A stretch of DNA of 48,294 bases from positions 1 to 48,294 of the forward strand of contig JAFLRU010000003.1 of NCBI GenBank assembly GCA_022511325.1, read 5' to 3'. The DNA comes from Campylobacter sp. (lineage in GTDB: Bacteria; Campylobacterota; Campylobacteria; Campylobacterales; Campylobacteraceae). Positions 27,755 through 38,742 of this stretch are shown in pieces (the stretch's first letter is position 1; every line of letters starts with the position of its first letter). Position numbers and translations under genes: made by a program. The notes beneath the pieces were generated by a model. It saw only the letters and a program-made list of their open reading frames with translations. It made no database searches and was not told where the DNA came from.

Positions 27755-28472
27755 AGAAATTATAGCTTATATGAAAGAGCTTTTAAATAGCAATGAGAAG
27801 TTAGACTGCGGAACGGCTTTTAAAATTGCTAAAAAATTTGACAAAAGCATAGAAGAAATAGGGAAAATTGCCGATGATAATGCAATTCGCATTGACAATT
27901 GTGAGTTAGGGCAGTTTGGACACCTTGAGTTTGAAAAACCAAAAATTGAAGTGCTTAAGCTTGTTGAGCCAAAACTTGATGAGAAGCGTAGAATTTCTTG
28001 CAAAGAGGCTAGGGAACTTGCTAAAAAAAATTGGAGCTTAAAAAGCATACGTTCGACTTTAAAAGGTTATAAAATCGATGTAAAGTATTGTATGCTAGGC
28101 TGTTTTGAGGAAAAAAGAGGCAAGAAATTTGTGGTTAAAACCAAAACTTGGATAGAAAATGCAGACGGAGATTTGCTTTTTGGCAAAGGTAAAACCGAGC
28201 TTTTAGAACTCATTGCTCAAACAGGAAGTTTGCTCCACGCTTCGAGAATTATGGGATTAAATTATAAAAAAGCTTGGACTCATTTGCAAGTTTTACAAAA
28301 AAATAGCCAAGAAGAACTTGTGATTACAAGACAAGGACGTAGCGAGAATTCTGGAACAAAACTTACGCCTAGAGCTAAAGAGCTTATGGAAAATTATTCG
28401 CTTTTGCAAAAGGATATTGAAGAATATGCTAATAAACGCTTCAAAGAACTATTTTTAAAGGATAAAAAATAG
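27744..28472 (+). CDS. modE: ModE-like winged-helix regulator with extra N-terminal domain
   Basis: ModE HTH GKGKTELLELIAQTGSLLHASRIMGLNYKKAWTHLQVLQ. A TTG start at 27744 overlapping fdhD gives MKNKEIIAYMKEL. An N-terminal region of about 135 aa carries the duplicated motif CELGQFG/CMLGCF. Confidence 0.75.
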   Translation: MKNKEIIAYMKELLNSNEKLDCGTAFKIAKKFDKSIEEIGKIADDNAIRIDNCELGQFGHLEFEKPKIEVLKLVEPKLDEKRRISCKEARELAKKNWSLKSIRSTLKGYKIDVKYCMLGCFEEKRGKKFVVKTKTWIENADGDLLFGKGKTELLELIAQTGSLLHASRIMGLNYKKAWTHLQVLQKNSQEELVITRQGRSENSGTKLTPRAKELMENYSLLQKDIEEYANKRFKELFLKDKK

Positions 28473-28484
28473 TTTTTAGCTGTG

Positions 28485-28554
28485 AAAATTAAGCTATAAA
28501 TTTTCTTTGGGTTACTAAATTACTCAAAGATTGATTTTTTAGCTTAATTTTTTT
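28485..28554 (+). terminator. Nested hairpin with U-tract between modE and putA
   Basis: Outer AAAATTAAGCTA (28485-28496)/TAGCTTAATTTT (28540-28551), inner TCTTTG...CAAAGA (28504-28530), then T-run. Confidence 0.6.
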
Positions 28555-28624
28555 AAATATTTTATCAATATTAATATTTTTTTGTGTTATTCTACAATTC
28601 ATTATGAAAAAACAAGGAAGTAAA

Positions 28625-31600
28625 ATGATACAAGAAGCTCTAACTCTTGCTCAAAATTTACAGCAAAAGATTCAAGATAATATTTCAAATGCCGAAATAA
28701 CTTTTCATACTAAAATGCAAAAATTACTTTTAAACCCTAAAAATAAGGTTATGCTTATAGAATTACTCGATCGCTCCTTTAGGTGCAAGGATAAAAAAGC
28801 AAGTTTTGATTTGATTGCTTATACTCTTCATCATTATGGAATAGCTGATTTTTTCACAGATTTTGAGAAATTTTTACTTTGGAATTTTCTTAATTTTGGT
28901 AAGTTTATACCGCAATTAAGTGTGCCATTTTTTATCTCTCATCTAAGAAAAGATACGCAAAATATGGTTTTGGATACAAACACACTCGAAAATCATATTG
29001 CAGAAAGAAAAGCAGAGCATATTACTTTAAATGTAAATCTCATCGGTGAGGAGGTTTTGGGCGAGGAAGAAGCAAATTTTAGAATGCAAAAATATAAAGA
29101 AGCTTTAAAATCAAGCTATATTACTTATATTTCTATCAAAATTACGACGATTTTTTCACAGATTAATATCATTGATTTTGAGTATTCTAAAAGTGAAATT
29201 GTCAAAAGACTTGATATTCTATATGCTTTAGCTTTAGAGGAGCAGCAAAAACAAGGAGTAGAAAAATTTATCAATCTTGATATGGAAGAATTTAGAGACC
29301 TTGAGCTTACCGTTGCAGCTTTTATGGAAAGCGTGGCAAACTTTGATATCAAAGCTGGAATTGTGCTTCAAGCTTATATCCCTGATTCTTATGAGTATCT
29401 TAAAAAGCTTTTTGCCTTTTCAAAAGAAAGGGTTTTACAAGGAAAAAAACCCATTAAAATTCGTTTTGTTAAGGGTGCAAATATGGAAAATGAAGAAACT
29501 ATTGCTTCTTTAAGAGGCTGGGAACTTGCACCTTTTAAAGAAAAAACTCATACAGATAGCCATTATAAAAAAATGCTTGATTTTATCTTGCAAGATGAAA
29601 ATTTCAAATTTATCAACATAGGCATAGCTAGCCATAATATCTTTGAGATTGCTTATGCTTATACGAGGATTAAAGAAGCAGGGGCTTTAGAATCTTTTAC
29701 TTTCGAAATGCTTGAGGGTATGAGTGAGCAATGTTCTTTAGAGTTAAGTCATTTATCAAAGCTTATTTTATATGCTCCAGTTTGTGATGAGAAACATTTT
29801 AATAACGCCATAGCTTATCTTGTAAGACGTCTTGATGAAAACACGAGCGAAGATAATTTTATGCGTTATTTTTTTAATCTCAAAGTAAATGATAAAAACT
29901 ACAATATCCAAAAAGAGCTTTTCTTAAAGTCTGTTGAGGGCGTTAAAACTCTTCAAACAAGCACACATCGTAAGCAAGATAGAAACAAAGAACAAAAAAT
30001 TCTAAGTTCTTATGAGAGTAAAAAATTTAGTAATGAAAGTGATACGGATTTTATCCTCCCACAAAATAGAACTTGGGCTCAAAATATTCGCTCTAAATAT
30101 CAAAATTTAAACCCTCTAGAGCTTTATCCTGTAGCAGGAACTTTAGAATTTCAAAAAGAAAAAATGCAATCTTTAGAGGTGAAAGATAAAATTGAGCAAA
30201 GGCTTATAGGAAAAGTATATTTAGCAGGAGAAAATGAAATCAAACAAGCCCTAGAGTGTGCTAAAAACTCAAAGTTCAAAGAAAAAAGTCATAGTGAAAT
30301 TTATGAGCTTCTTTCAAAAACTGCAAAGTTAATGAGAGAAAGAAGAGGGGATTTGATAGGAATAGGGGCTTTAGAAGTTGGTAAAACCTTTCTTGAACTT
30401 GATGTGGAAGTGAGTGAGGGAATTGATTTTGTGGAATTTTACCCACATTCCTTAGAAGTGCTTAAAACTCAAAACAAAAATACGGATTTTAAACCAAAGG
30501 GCATAGGTGTAACCATAGCTCCTTGGAACTTTCCTATCGGCATTTCAGTTGGAACAATCGCAGCACCTCTAGCAGCAGGAAATGTAGTCATTTATAAACC
30601 TTCATCTCTTTCAATGCTTACAGGTTATAAACTTTGCGAATGCTTTTGGGACGCTGGAATTCCAAGAGATGCACTCATTTTTTTACCCTCTAAAGGAAGT
30701 GATATTTCTAAATATTGTTTGAGTGATGAAAGTGTGAAATTTTCGGTTCTAACTGGAGGAGAAGAAACAGCTTACGCAATGTTAGAAACTAACCCAACCT
30801 TGCTTTTAAGTGCAGAAACAGGAGGCAAAAACGCTACGATTGTATCTAAATTTGCAGACCGAGATAGTGCGATAAAAAATATCATTCATTCTGCTTTTTC
30901 AAATTCAGGACAAAAGTGTTCAGCTACTTCTTTGCTGATTTTAGAAGATGAGGTGTATGATGATGAGGATTTTAAGAAAGGCTTAGTTGATGCGGCAAAT
31001 TCTTTAAATATAGGAAGTCCTTTTGAATTTAAAAATAAACTTGCAGCTTTAGCAAGTAAGCCAAATGAGAAAGTTTTAAAAGCCTTAAATGAGCTTAAAC
31101 CTTATGAAGAATGGGCTTTAAAGCCTAAATTTGTAGGAGAATACTTAATGACTCCGGGTATTAAATATGGCACAAAAAAAGGTGATTTCACTCATATGAC
31201 TGAACTTTTTTGTCCTATTTTAAGCGTGATGAGGGCAAAAGATTTAGAAGAAGCAATTGATTTGGCAAATTCCACAGGATATGGACTTACTGCGGGTTTT
31301 GAAAGCTTAGATGAAAGAGAATGGAAATTTTTTCATACAAAAATTGAAGCAGGAAATATTTATATTAATAAGCCAACCACAGGTGCAATTGTGTTGCGTC
31401 AGCCTTTTGGAGGGATTAAAAAATCTGCTATAGGTTTTGGTAGAAAGGTAGGAATTTACAATTATATCACGCAGTTTTTGGATATTGCTCAAGAAAAAAT
31501 TGATGAAAATTTGCTTGATAATCCTTTTTCAAAAGCTTTAGAAAATTTAGTTTTACAAGAAAATAATGAAGATAAAAAGCTTTTAAATGAGCTTGCTTTA

Positions 31601-32116
31601 ATTGCAAAATCTTATTTTTATCATACTAAAAATGAATTTGAGTGCGAAAAAGATTATGTATGTATTCGCGGCGAAGAAAATATTTTTTCTTATATTAAGA
31701 TTAAAAATATTGCTTATAGGGTATGTAAGGAGGATAGTTTAAGAGATATTTTAGCTGTGATTTTAGCAGCAAATATCCTTGATATTGAGCTTTTAGTGAG
31801 TTTTGATGAAAATGATAAAATGGAAAAAGTAAGGAAAATATGTGATACAATAAAGCTCAAAGCTAGTTTTGTTAAAGAAAACAAAGAGGCATTTTGCCAA
31901 AAGATTGCTTTATATGAGAGAATTCGCTATTTTGCTACGCCTTCTAAGGAGGATAAAATTTATCAAGAAGCAGCAAAAAATGCTAAAATTATCATTAGGG
32001 ATAAACCTTTACTTAATGGACGCTTTGAGCTTTTATTTTATCATAATGAAAAGTCTTTAAGTATTTCTTATCATCGTTACGGAAATTTAGGTATTCGTGG
32101 TTTAGAAAAGGAGTAA
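28625..32116 (+). CDS. putA: Bifunctional proline dehydrogenase / L-glutamate gamma-semialdehyde dehydrogenase
   Basis: PRODH region [18 protein letters not shown] region [56 protein letters not shown]. Confidence 0.93.
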   Translation: MIQEALTLAQNLQQKIQDNISNAEITFHTKMQKLLLNPKNKVMLIELLDRSFRCKDKKASFDLIAYTLHHYGIADFFTDFEKFLLWNFLNFGKFIPQLSVPFFISHLRKDTQNMVLDTNTLENHIAERKAEHITLNVNLIGEEVLGEEEANFRMQKYKEALKSSYITYISIKITTIFSQINIIDFEYSKSEIVKRLDILYALALEEQQKQGVEKFINLDMEEFRDLELTVAAFMESVANFDIKAGIVLQAYIPDSYEYLKKLFAFSKERVLQGKKPIKIRFVKGANMENEETIASLRGWELAPFKEKTHTDSHYKKMLDFILQDENFKFINIGIASHNIFEIAYAYTRIKEAGALESFTFEMLEGMSEQCSLELSHLSKLILYAPVCDEKHFNNAIAYLVRRLDENTSEDNFMRYFFNLKVNDKNYNIQKELFLKSVEGVKTLQTSTHRKQDRNKEQKILSSYESKKFSNESDTDFILPQNRTWAQNIRSKYQNLNPLELYPVAGTLEFQKEKMQSLEVKDKIEQRLIGKVYLAGENEIKQALECAKNSKFKEKSHSEIYELLSKTAKLMRERRGDLIGIGALEVGKTFLELDVEVSEGIDFVEFYPHSLEVLKTQNKNTDFKPKGIGVTIAPWNFPIGISVGTIAAPLAAGNVVIYKPSSLSMLTGYKLCECFWDAGIPRDALIFLPSKGSDISKYCLSDESVKFSVLTGGEETAYAMLETNPTLLLSAETGGKNATIVSKFADRDSAIKNIIHSAFSNSGQKCSATSLLILEDEVYDDEDFKKGLVDAANSLNIGSPFEFKNKLAALASKPNEKVLKALNELKPYEEWALKPKFVGEYLMTPGIKYGTKKGDFTHMTELFCPILSVMRAKDLEEAIDLANSTGYGLTAGFESLDEREWKFFHTKIEAGNIYINKPTTGAIVLRQPFGGIKKSAIGFGRKVGIYNYITQFLDIAQEKIDENLLDNPFSKALENLVLQENNEDKKLLNELALIAKSYFYHTKNEFECEKDYVCIRGEENIFSYIKIKNIAYRVCKEDSLRDILAVILAANILDIELLVSFDENDKMEKVRKICDTIKLKASFVKENKEAFCQKIALYERIRYFATPSKEDKIYQEAAKNAKIIIRDKPLLNGRFELLFYHNEKSLSISYHRYGNLGIRGLEKE

Positions 32117-32120
32117 AATT

Positions 32121-33596
32121 ATGGAAAAAGTAACTATAAGTTTTGAAATAGCCATTATGTTTGCGACTTATGCAATTTTAATGCTTGTTATAGGTTTTTA
32201 TTTTTATAAGAAAAACAAAAATTCAGAGGATTATTTCTTAGGCGGACGCTCTATGGGTCCTGTGGTTTCAGCTTTAAGTGCAGGAGCAAGTGATATGAGC
32301 AGTTGGCTTTTAATGGGTTTGCCAGGGGCTTTGTATTTAAACGGCTTCATAGATAGCTATATTGCCATAGGTTTAACCATAGGAGCGACTTTAAATTGGG
32401 CTTTAGTAGCGAAAAGACTTAGAGTTTATACAAGTGTGATTGCAAATTCTATTACAATTCCTGATTATTTTGAAACAAGATTTGATGATGATAAACATAT
32501 TTTAAGGATTGTATGTGCGATTGTTGTGCTTGTTTTTTTTACTTTTTATGTTTCATCAGGGCTTGTTGGTGGGGCGAAACTTTTTGAAAGTGCCTTTGGA
32601 ATTGAGTATTCTTACGCCTTAACGACAGGAACTTTAATCATTGTAGTTTATACTTTTTTCGGTGGATATAAAGCGGTTTGTTGGACGGATATGATTCAAG
32701 GACTTTTAATGTTAGGAGCTTTGATTGCTGTGCCTCTTGTGATGCTTTCGCATTTGGGAGGTTTTGAAGAGGCAATGAAAATTGCTAAAGAAATCAAACC
32801 TAATGTTTTATCAATGGGTGAGGGTATAGGAATTTTAAGCATTATATCAGCCTTAGCTTGGGGACTTGGATATTTTGGGCAACCCCATATACTTGTGCGT
32901 TTTATGTCGATTCGTTCAGTTAAAGATATTCCAACCGCCACAATTATAGGCATTGTTTGGATGAGTGTGTGCTTACTTTGTGCTTGTTTTATAGGAGTTT
33001 TAGGTATTGCTTATGTGAGTAAATTTAACCTTACTTTGCAAGATCCTGAAAGAATTTTTATCGTAATGTCTCAATTACTTTTTAATCCTTGGATAGCAGG
33101 AATTTTGCTTAGTGCTATTTTAGCAGCCATTATGAGTACAGCAAGTTCGCAGCTTCTCGTTTCAAGTTCAGCTTTGGCTGAAGATTTTTATAAAAGAATT
33201 TTTAATAAAAATGCTTCAAGTGAGCTTGTGATGAAACTTGGAAGAATAGGTGTTTTACTTGTGGCTGTGATTGCATTTTTTATTTCTACAGATAAAAACT
33301 CAAGCGTTTTAAGCATAGTTGCTTATGCTTGGGCGGGTTTTGGAGCAAGTTTTGGTTCTGTGATGATTTTTTCTCTTTTTTGGAAGAGAATGACGAGAAT
33401 AGCTGCCATTGCAGGAATGATTACAGGAGCTGTTGTTGTCGTTGTTTATGCAAATTTTTTAAAGCAATTTTTAGATATTTACGAGATAATACCGGGATTT
33501 TTGGCTGCTTCTTTGGTGATTATCATCGTAAGTTTGCTTACTAAAGTGCGTCCGGGAACAAAAGCAGCGTATGAAAAAATGCTTGAATATCTTTAG
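32121..33596 (+). CDS. putP: Sodium/proline symporter
   Basis: SSS-family motifs [36 protein letters not shown]. Confidence 0.93.
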   Translation: MEKVTISFEIAIMFATYAILMLVIGFYFYKKNKNSEDYFLGGRSMGPVVSALSAGASDMSSWLLMGLPGALYLNGFIDSYIAIGLTIGATLNWALVAKRLRVYTSVIANSITIPDYFETRFDDDKHILRIVCAIVVLVFFTFYVSSGLVGGAKLFESAFGIEYSYALTTGTLIIVVYTFFGGYKAVCWTDMIQGLLMLGALIAVPLVMLSHLGGFEEAMKIAKEIKPNVLSMGEGIGILSIISALAWGLGYFGQPHILVRFMSIRSVKDIPTATIIGIVWMSVCLLCACFIGVLGIAYVSKFNLTLQDPERIFIVMSQLLFNPWIAGILLSAILAAIMSTASSQLLVSSSALAEDFYKRIFNKNASSELVMKLGRIGVLLVAVIAFFISTDKNSSVLSIVAYAWAGFGASFGSVMIFSLFWKRMTRIAAIAGMITGAVVVVVYANFLKQFLDIYEIIPGFLAASLVIIIVSLLTKVRPGTKAAYEKMLEYL

Positions 33597-33702
33597 GATT
33601 TTATTTTTAAAGCAAGAAATTTTGGATAAAAATTTATTCATTTTTCATTAAAAATTGCTATAATTTTTTAAGATGAATTATAAGTCTTAAGAAAGGGATA
33701 AA

Positions 33703-34275
33703 ATGAAAATAGATTGTCGTAATCTTAGCTGCCCAAAGCCTATTATTGAAACCAAAATTGCTTTAGAAAAGCTTAATGAGGGAGAGAATTTAGAAATTCT
33801 TTTAAATTCTCAAATTTCAAAAAATAATGTATTAAAATTTCTTCAAAGCTCGAATTTAGAAGCTAGGGTTAGTGAAGAGGGTGAAGAAATCACCATTAAA
33901 GTGTGTAAGAAAAATGCTTGTTTAAATGAAGATAAACTTGATGATTATAATGTTTTATTCCTAAAAAGTGATAAAGTGGGAAATGGCGAACTAGGAGAAA
34001 ATTTACTTAGCGGTTTTTTAAACGCACTTAAAAATATCCCAAATCCTCCAAGCAAGATTCTTTGTGTGAATGAAAGTGTTTTAATCAACACAAATGCAAA
34101 TCATAAAGCACATTTAGCAATGAAAGAACTTGAAGAATTTGGTGTAGAGATTATCTCTTGTGCTTCTTGTTTGGAATTTTTTGGCAAAACAAATGAAGTT
34201 AAAATCGGAGCTATAGGCAATGCTTATGAAATTTTGAGTGAACTTTTTGGTAAGGCAAAAATTGTGAGTTTATGA
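33703..34275 (+). CDS. yedF: YedF-like sulfurtransferase-like selenium metabolism protein
   Basis: TusA-type N-terminus DCRNLSCPKPIIETKIAL plus DsrE-like C-terminus GVEIISCASCLEFFG; stop overlaps the selD start. Confidence 0.85.
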   Translation: MKIDCRNLSCPKPIIETKIALEKLNEGENLEILLNSQISKNNVLKFLQSSNLEARVSEEGEEITIKVCKKNACLNEDKLDDYNVLFLKSDKVGNGELGENLLSGFLNALKNIPNPPSKILCVNESVLINTNANHKAHLAMKELEEFGVEIISCASCLEFFGKTNEVKIGAIGNAYEILSELFGKAKIVSL

Positions 34276-35300
34276 AATACAAAAATCAAAAATTAACTCA
34301 CTATGTTAAAGCCGCAGGTTGTGCAGCAAAGTTAAGCCCGGGTGGTCTTAAAACAATTTTAAACTTTATGCAAAAATCTCCAGCTTTGCTTAGTGGTATC
34401 GGCAATAATGAAGACGCAAGCGTATATAAGCTAAATGATGAGTTAGCTTTGGTGCAAACCCTTGATTTTATCACGCCTATTGTGGATAGTGCTTATCATT
34501 TTGGCTCTATTGCTGCAGCAAATTCTTTAAGTGATGTTTTTGCAATGGGTGCAGAGGCGATTAATGCTCTAAATATCGTAGGTTTTGATAAATGCAACCA
34601 CGATTTAGAAATTCTAAAAGAACTTTTAGAAGGAGCAAACGACAAGGTTAGTGAGTGTGGTGCTTTGGTAGTTGGAGGACATACTATTGAGAGTTCGGAG
34701 CTGTTTTTTGGCTTGAGTGTTACGGGAGTGGTAAATCCTAAAGAATTTATTGCAAACAATACTGCAAAAGTTGGCGATTTAATTGTGCTTACCAAGCCTT
34801 TAGGTGTGGGAATTCTAAGTACGGCTTTAAAAGGAGGATTGCTTCAAGAAAAACATTTAGAGCCTATGTTAAAAAGTATGCAAACCTTAAATTTAAAAGC
34901 AAGCAGAGTGGCTAAAAAATTTGGTGCGAGTGCAATGAGCGATGTTACGGGATTTGGACTTTTAGGGCATTTAAGCGAAATGCTTAATGATTTAATCTCA
35001 ATTGAGGTTTTCAAAGATAAAGTGCCTTTTCTAGAGGGTGTTAAAGAATATTTTGATATGGGTTTAATACCGGGTGGAGCTTATAGAAATTGCGATTTTG
35101 TTAAAGAATTTTGTCCTGAGCTTAATGATGAGAATTTAGCCCTTTGCGACCCGCAAACTTCAGGAGGACTTTTAGTTGCTTTAAAAGAAGATAAAATCAA
35201 AGATTTTTTAAAAGCTTTAGAAGATGAGGGAAGTTGTGCAAAGGTGATTGCCCAGTGTTTGGATAGAAAAGAAGTTAAAATTTCTTTGAAAAATTCCTAA
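34272..35300 (+). CDS. selD: Selenide, water dikinase (Cys form)
   Basis: KAAGCAAKLSPGGL, EDASVYKLNDELALVQTLDFITPIVDS, DVTGFGLLGHLSEM, CDPQTSGGLLVAL. Confidence 0.93.
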   Translation: MKYKNQKLTHYVKAAGCAAKLSPGGLKTILNFMQKSPALLSGIGNNEDASVYKLNDELALVQTLDFITPIVDSAYHFGSIAAANSLSDVFAMGAEAINALNIVGFDKCNHDLEILKELLEGANDKVSECGALVVGGHTIESSELFFGLSVTGVVNPKEFIANNTAKVGDLIVLTKPLGVGILSTALKGGLLQEKHLEPMLKSMQTLNLKASRVAKKFGASAMSDVTGFGLLGHLSEMLNDLISIEVFKDKVPFLEGVKEYFDMGLIPGGAYRNCDFVKEFCPELNDENLALCDPQTSGGLLVALKEDKIKDFLKALEDEGSCAKVIAQCLDRKEVKISLKNS

Positions 35301-35662
35301 ATTTATTTAATATAAAGAACTTCTAAAACTCTAAAATTACGAAAGGCTTTTGTCCAAAAGGAAGAAATTTTAATTTCAAGCTTTATTTTGTGATAAATTG
35401 CCTTGAGTTTTTAGAGTTTTAAATTTTTGGTAGAGTTTAGTGAAATTTTATAACAAGGAAAAGTTTGGGACTTTGGGCAAGTTTGCAGAGTGGAATTTGG
35501 AAGTAAGATTTATGAAATTTAGTGCAGGGTTTTAAATCTCTTGTTTATCTTACAAAGTTAAGGTTGAGTGATGAACTCTTTTTGCGTAGTTTTGGTTTAT
35601 TTATAATCAAATTTTTAAATTTTATTTTATTTTTTATTAAAAACCGCTATAATTAACTTTTT

Positions 35663-35760
35663 GGAAGATAAGTGTATCTGGTGATCGCCACTGACTTCAA
35701 ATCAGATGAAAGGATAGCTGGCTATTCTTTGGGGAGTTCGATTCTCTCATCTTCTCGCCA
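35663..35760 (+). tRNA. selC: tRNA-Sec, anticodon UCA
   Basis: Anticodon arm CTGA-CTTCAAA-TCAG, 9-bp extra arm AAAGGATAG/CTATTCTTT, T arm GGGAG-TTCGATT-CTCTC, acceptor GGAAGAT/ATCTTCT, 3' CCA encoded, TATAAT upstream. Confidence 0.93.
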
Positions 35761-35792
35761 AGTCACTAGATTTTAAAAATAAGGAAATTTTT

Positions 35793-37043
35793 ATGGGCAA
35801 AGCAGATATTGTCGTAGGTATTCAATGGGGTGATGAAGGCAAGGGCAAGATCGTCGATAAATTATGTGAAAATTATGATTTTGTTTGTAGGAGTGCAGGA
35901 GGACATAACGCAGGACATACAATTTGGGTAAATCATACGCGTTACGCACTTCATCTTATCCCTTCAGGTGTGCTAAATCCACTCTGTATTAATGTGATTG
36001 GTAATGGAGTTGTAGTATCTCCCGAAGTTCTTATCAGTGAAATGGCTCAATTTGAAAATTTAAAGGGAAGATTATATATTAGCGATAGGGCTCATCTTAA
36101 TTTAAGACACCATTCTTTAATGGATATTGCCAAAGAAAAACTCAAGGGTAAGGACGCCATAGGCACGACAGGTAAGGGCATAGGACCAAGTTATGCTGAT
36201 AAGATTAATCGCACAGGACATAGAGTGGGTGAGCTTTTAAACCCGCAAAGACTCTGTGATGCTTTGATGAAAGATTTTGAAGCAAATCAAGCTTTTTTTG
36301 AAATCTTAGAAATAGAACTTCCAACAAAAGAAGATTTGCTTCATGATTTAAATCGTTATAATAAAATTTTAGCTCCTTTTATCACTAACACCACGAGTTT
36401 GCTTTGGAAAGCTTTAGATGAGGATAAAAGGATACTTTTAGAGGGAGCTCAAGGCTCAATGCTCGATATTGACCACGGAACTTATCCTTATGTAACAAGT
36501 TCAAATACTATTTCAGCAGGAGCTTTAACAGGACTAGGGCTTAATCCTAAAGAAGTAGGTTCTATCATAGGTATAGCTAAAGCTTATACAACAAGAGTAG
36601 GCAATGGTGTGTTTCCAACAGAAGACAAGGGAGATGATGGAGAGAAAATTGCCTTAATTGGTAAGGAAATTGGCGTAAGCACAGGGCGTAAAAGACGTTG
36701 CGGTTGGTTTGATGCAGTGGCGGTACGTTATGCTGCGAGGCTTAATGGGCTTGATTTTTTGGCTTTGATGAAACTTGATGTGTTAGATGGCTTTGAAAAG
36801 GTAAAAATTTGCAGAGCTTATGAATATAACGGGGTTGAGATTGATTATATGCCAAGTGATTTGGAAAATGTAAAGCCTATTTATGAGGAATTTCAAGGTT
36901 GGGATAAGGTTTTTGGATTAAGAGATTTTGATTTATTGCCTTCAAATGCGAAACTTTATATCAAACGTTTAGAGGAACTTGTAGGAGTGAAGATTAAAAT
37001 CATTTCAACAAGTGCAGAAAGAGATGATACCATTATACTATGA
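35793..37043 (+). CDS. purA: Adenylosuccinate synthetase
   Basis: [37 protein letters not shown]. Confidence 0.96.
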   Translation: MGKADIVVGIQWGDEGKGKIVDKLCENYDFVCRSAGGHNAGHTIWVNHTRYALHLIPSGVLNPLCINVIGNGVVVSPEVLISEMAQFENLKGRLYISDRAHLNLRHHSLMDIAKEKLKGKDAIGTTGKGIGPSYADKINRTGHRVGELLNPQRLCDALMKDFEANQAFFEILEIELPTKEDLLHDLNRYNKILAPFITNTTSLLWKALDEDKRILLEGAQGSMLDIDHGTYPYVTSSNTISAGALTGLGLNPKEVGSIIGIAKAYTTRVGNGVFPTEDKGDDGEKIALIGKEIGVSTGRKRRCGWFDAVAVRYAARLNGLDFLALMKLDVLDGFEKVKICRAYEYNGVEIDYMPSDLENVKPIYEEFQGWDKVFGLRDFDLLPSNAKLYIKRLEELVGVKIKIISTSAERDDTIIL

Positions 37044-37471
37044 AAACGAAATTTAGTTCTATCGTTAAGGTTAAAAAACAGCAGCTTGATAATGCCGAAA
37101 TTCACCTAAGCAAAGCTAAACAAAGACAACAAGAGCACCAAAAACTTTACGAGCTTTCATATCAGCAGCTTAGAACTTTAAGTGCTATACCACATTCAGG
37201 TTCAAGCAATGAATTAAAACATAATCTCGCAATGGCAAATGTCGGCAAAGAAGCCTTACAAAGAGCTAGAGAAAAAGTCGAACTTTCCGAAAAAGAAATC
37301 ACACATTATCAATTTTTATATCAAAAAGCAAATATAGAATATGAAAAAATGAAAGCTTTAGAGGGTCAAGAAATCAAAGAAAAACAAAAAGAACTTCAAA
37401 AAGCAGAGCAAAAATTTATTGATGAACTTGCAATTACAAGGTTCTTCAGGGGGAATAAAGATGATGATTAG
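37040..37471 (+). CDS. Coiled-coil flagellar protein, FliJ-like
   Basis: 143 aa charged coiled coil, overlapping purA and the following MotE-like gene. Confidence 0.55.
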   Translation: MKTKFSSIVKVKKQQLDNAEIHLSKAKQRQQEHQKLYELSYQQLRTLSAIPHSGSSNELKHNLAMANVGKEALQRAREKVELSEKEITHYQFLYQKANIEYEKMKALEGQEIKEKQKELQKAEQKFIDELAITRFFRGNKDDD

Positions 37472-37991
37472 AATTGTTTTAACTTTTGTTTTATTTGGAA
37501 TTTTTGCCTTTGGTGCGGAACAAGATTGTGAGCAGTATTTTGAATCAAAAAAAGCTCAACTTGAAATTCAAACAAGAGAATTTGATGAAGCAAGACAATC
37601 CTTAGAAGCTTATAAGGCTTCATTTGAAACACTACAAAAAGAAAAACTTGAAGCTTTAAATAAAAGAGAAGCTGAGGTGAATGCGACTTTGGCACAAATT
37701 GAGGAATTAAAAGCCGAAAATGCAAGACTTTTAAAAGAAAGCCAAGATATTTTAAACACTATCAACGAAAAAACTGAAGGTAGGGTAAGAGAGATTTATT
37801 CCCAAATGAAAGATGCTGCAGTTGCCGCTGTTTTAAGTGAAATGGACAATGATGAAGCAAGTAAGATTATGCTTTCTTTGGAATCGCGTAAAATTTCAGG
37901 TGTTCTTTCCAAAATGGATCCTAAAAAGGCATCAGAACTCACCTTACTTCTTAAAAATATGGATAATAATACAAGCCAAACAAGCGAATAA
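37461..37991 (+). CDS. Periplasmic MgtE_N/MotE (FlgX)-like flagellar stator chaperone
   Basis: Signal/anchor [18 protein letters not shown], coiled coil, and C-terminal MKDAAVAAVLSEMDNDEASKIMLSLESRKISGVLSKMDPKKASEL. Confidence 0.7.
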   Translation: MMIRIVLTFVLFGIFAFGAEQDCEQYFESKKAQLEIQTREFDEARQSLEAYKASFETLQKEKLEALNKREAEVNATLAQIEELKAENARLLKESQDILNTINEKTEGRVREIYSQMKDAAVAAVLSEMDNDEASKIMLSLESRKISGVLSKMDPKKASELTLLLKNMDNNTSQTSE

Positions 37992-37993
37992 TT

Positions 37994-38037
37994 TCAAAAA
38001 AAAAAAAAACGATTTAGGATTTTAAAATCGTTTTTTT
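37994..38037 (+). terminator. A-tract/U-tract intrinsic terminator
   Basis: A13 then CGATTT-AGGATTTTA-AAATCG then T7. Confidence 0.7.
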
Positions 38038-38190
38038 GAAATTTAGCTTTTGGGGTGGAAATTTGAATTGTTTTTTAGAAAATTTATAAGATTAAATAAA
38101 AATGAGTTTTTTATAAAAGAAAAATTTTCTTTTAACCTTTTTTTACCAAAAATAAGCTATCATTTCATAATCTTAAATAAAGGCTTAATA

Positions 38191-38742
38191 ATGCGTATAA
38201 AATTACCACATATTCCTTATATTGCAAATAAAATTATGCTTGATATTGCGAATTCTTCTTTTATTGAGATTAAAGACCAAATTGAAAAACTAAATCAAAG
38301 CGTCAAAAATATACTTGAAAAAGATGCAATGAATGAAAAAAAGCTTGATGAAAAAGTCAAAGAACTCCTACAAGAACAAGAAGAAGAAATGGAGCTTATG
38401 CAAGTGGATAGAAAAAATATGTTTTGGCTTGTAAAGAAAAAACTCGCAAACGATTTTGAAGTGATTTTAAATACAGAAGATAGGCACAATCACCTTGCAC
38501 ATCAAATTCTTAATGAGCTTGTAGAAAATGATTTTATCAATTTTGTTGTGAGTGAAAATCGGGTAAAAAATTTGATTTTTTTGAGTATTGAAAATTACTT
38601 AAAAATTTATGAAAAAATTGAAGATGAAGTGTATGATAAAATCAGCAATTACAAAACAAAACCTATCCCGGGCAGTGAAGAATATGAGTTGATTTTTGAA
38701 AAGCTTTATCAAGAAGAACTTAGAAAAAAAGGTATGTTTTGA
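38191..38742 (+). CDS. DUF507-family protein
   Basis: MRIKLPHIPYIANKIMLDIANS...IENYLKIYEKIEDEVYDKISNYKTKPIPGSEEYELIFEKLYQEELRKKGMF. Confidence 0.75.
   Translation: MRIKLPHIPYIANKIMLDIANSSFIEIKDQIEKLNQSVKNILEKDAMNEKKLDEKVKELLQEQEEEMELMQVDRKNMFWLVKKKLANDFEVILNTEDRHNHLAHQILNELVENDFINFVVSENRVKNLIFLSIENYLKIYEKIEDEVYDKISNYKTKPIPGSEEYELIFEKLYQEELRKKGMF

Noticed and set aside
37996-38008. A13 homopolymer as a phase-variable tract
   Set aside because: It lies after the stop codon as the A-arm of an intrinsic terminator; Campylobacter phase variation mostly uses poly-G/C tracts, none of which I saw here.
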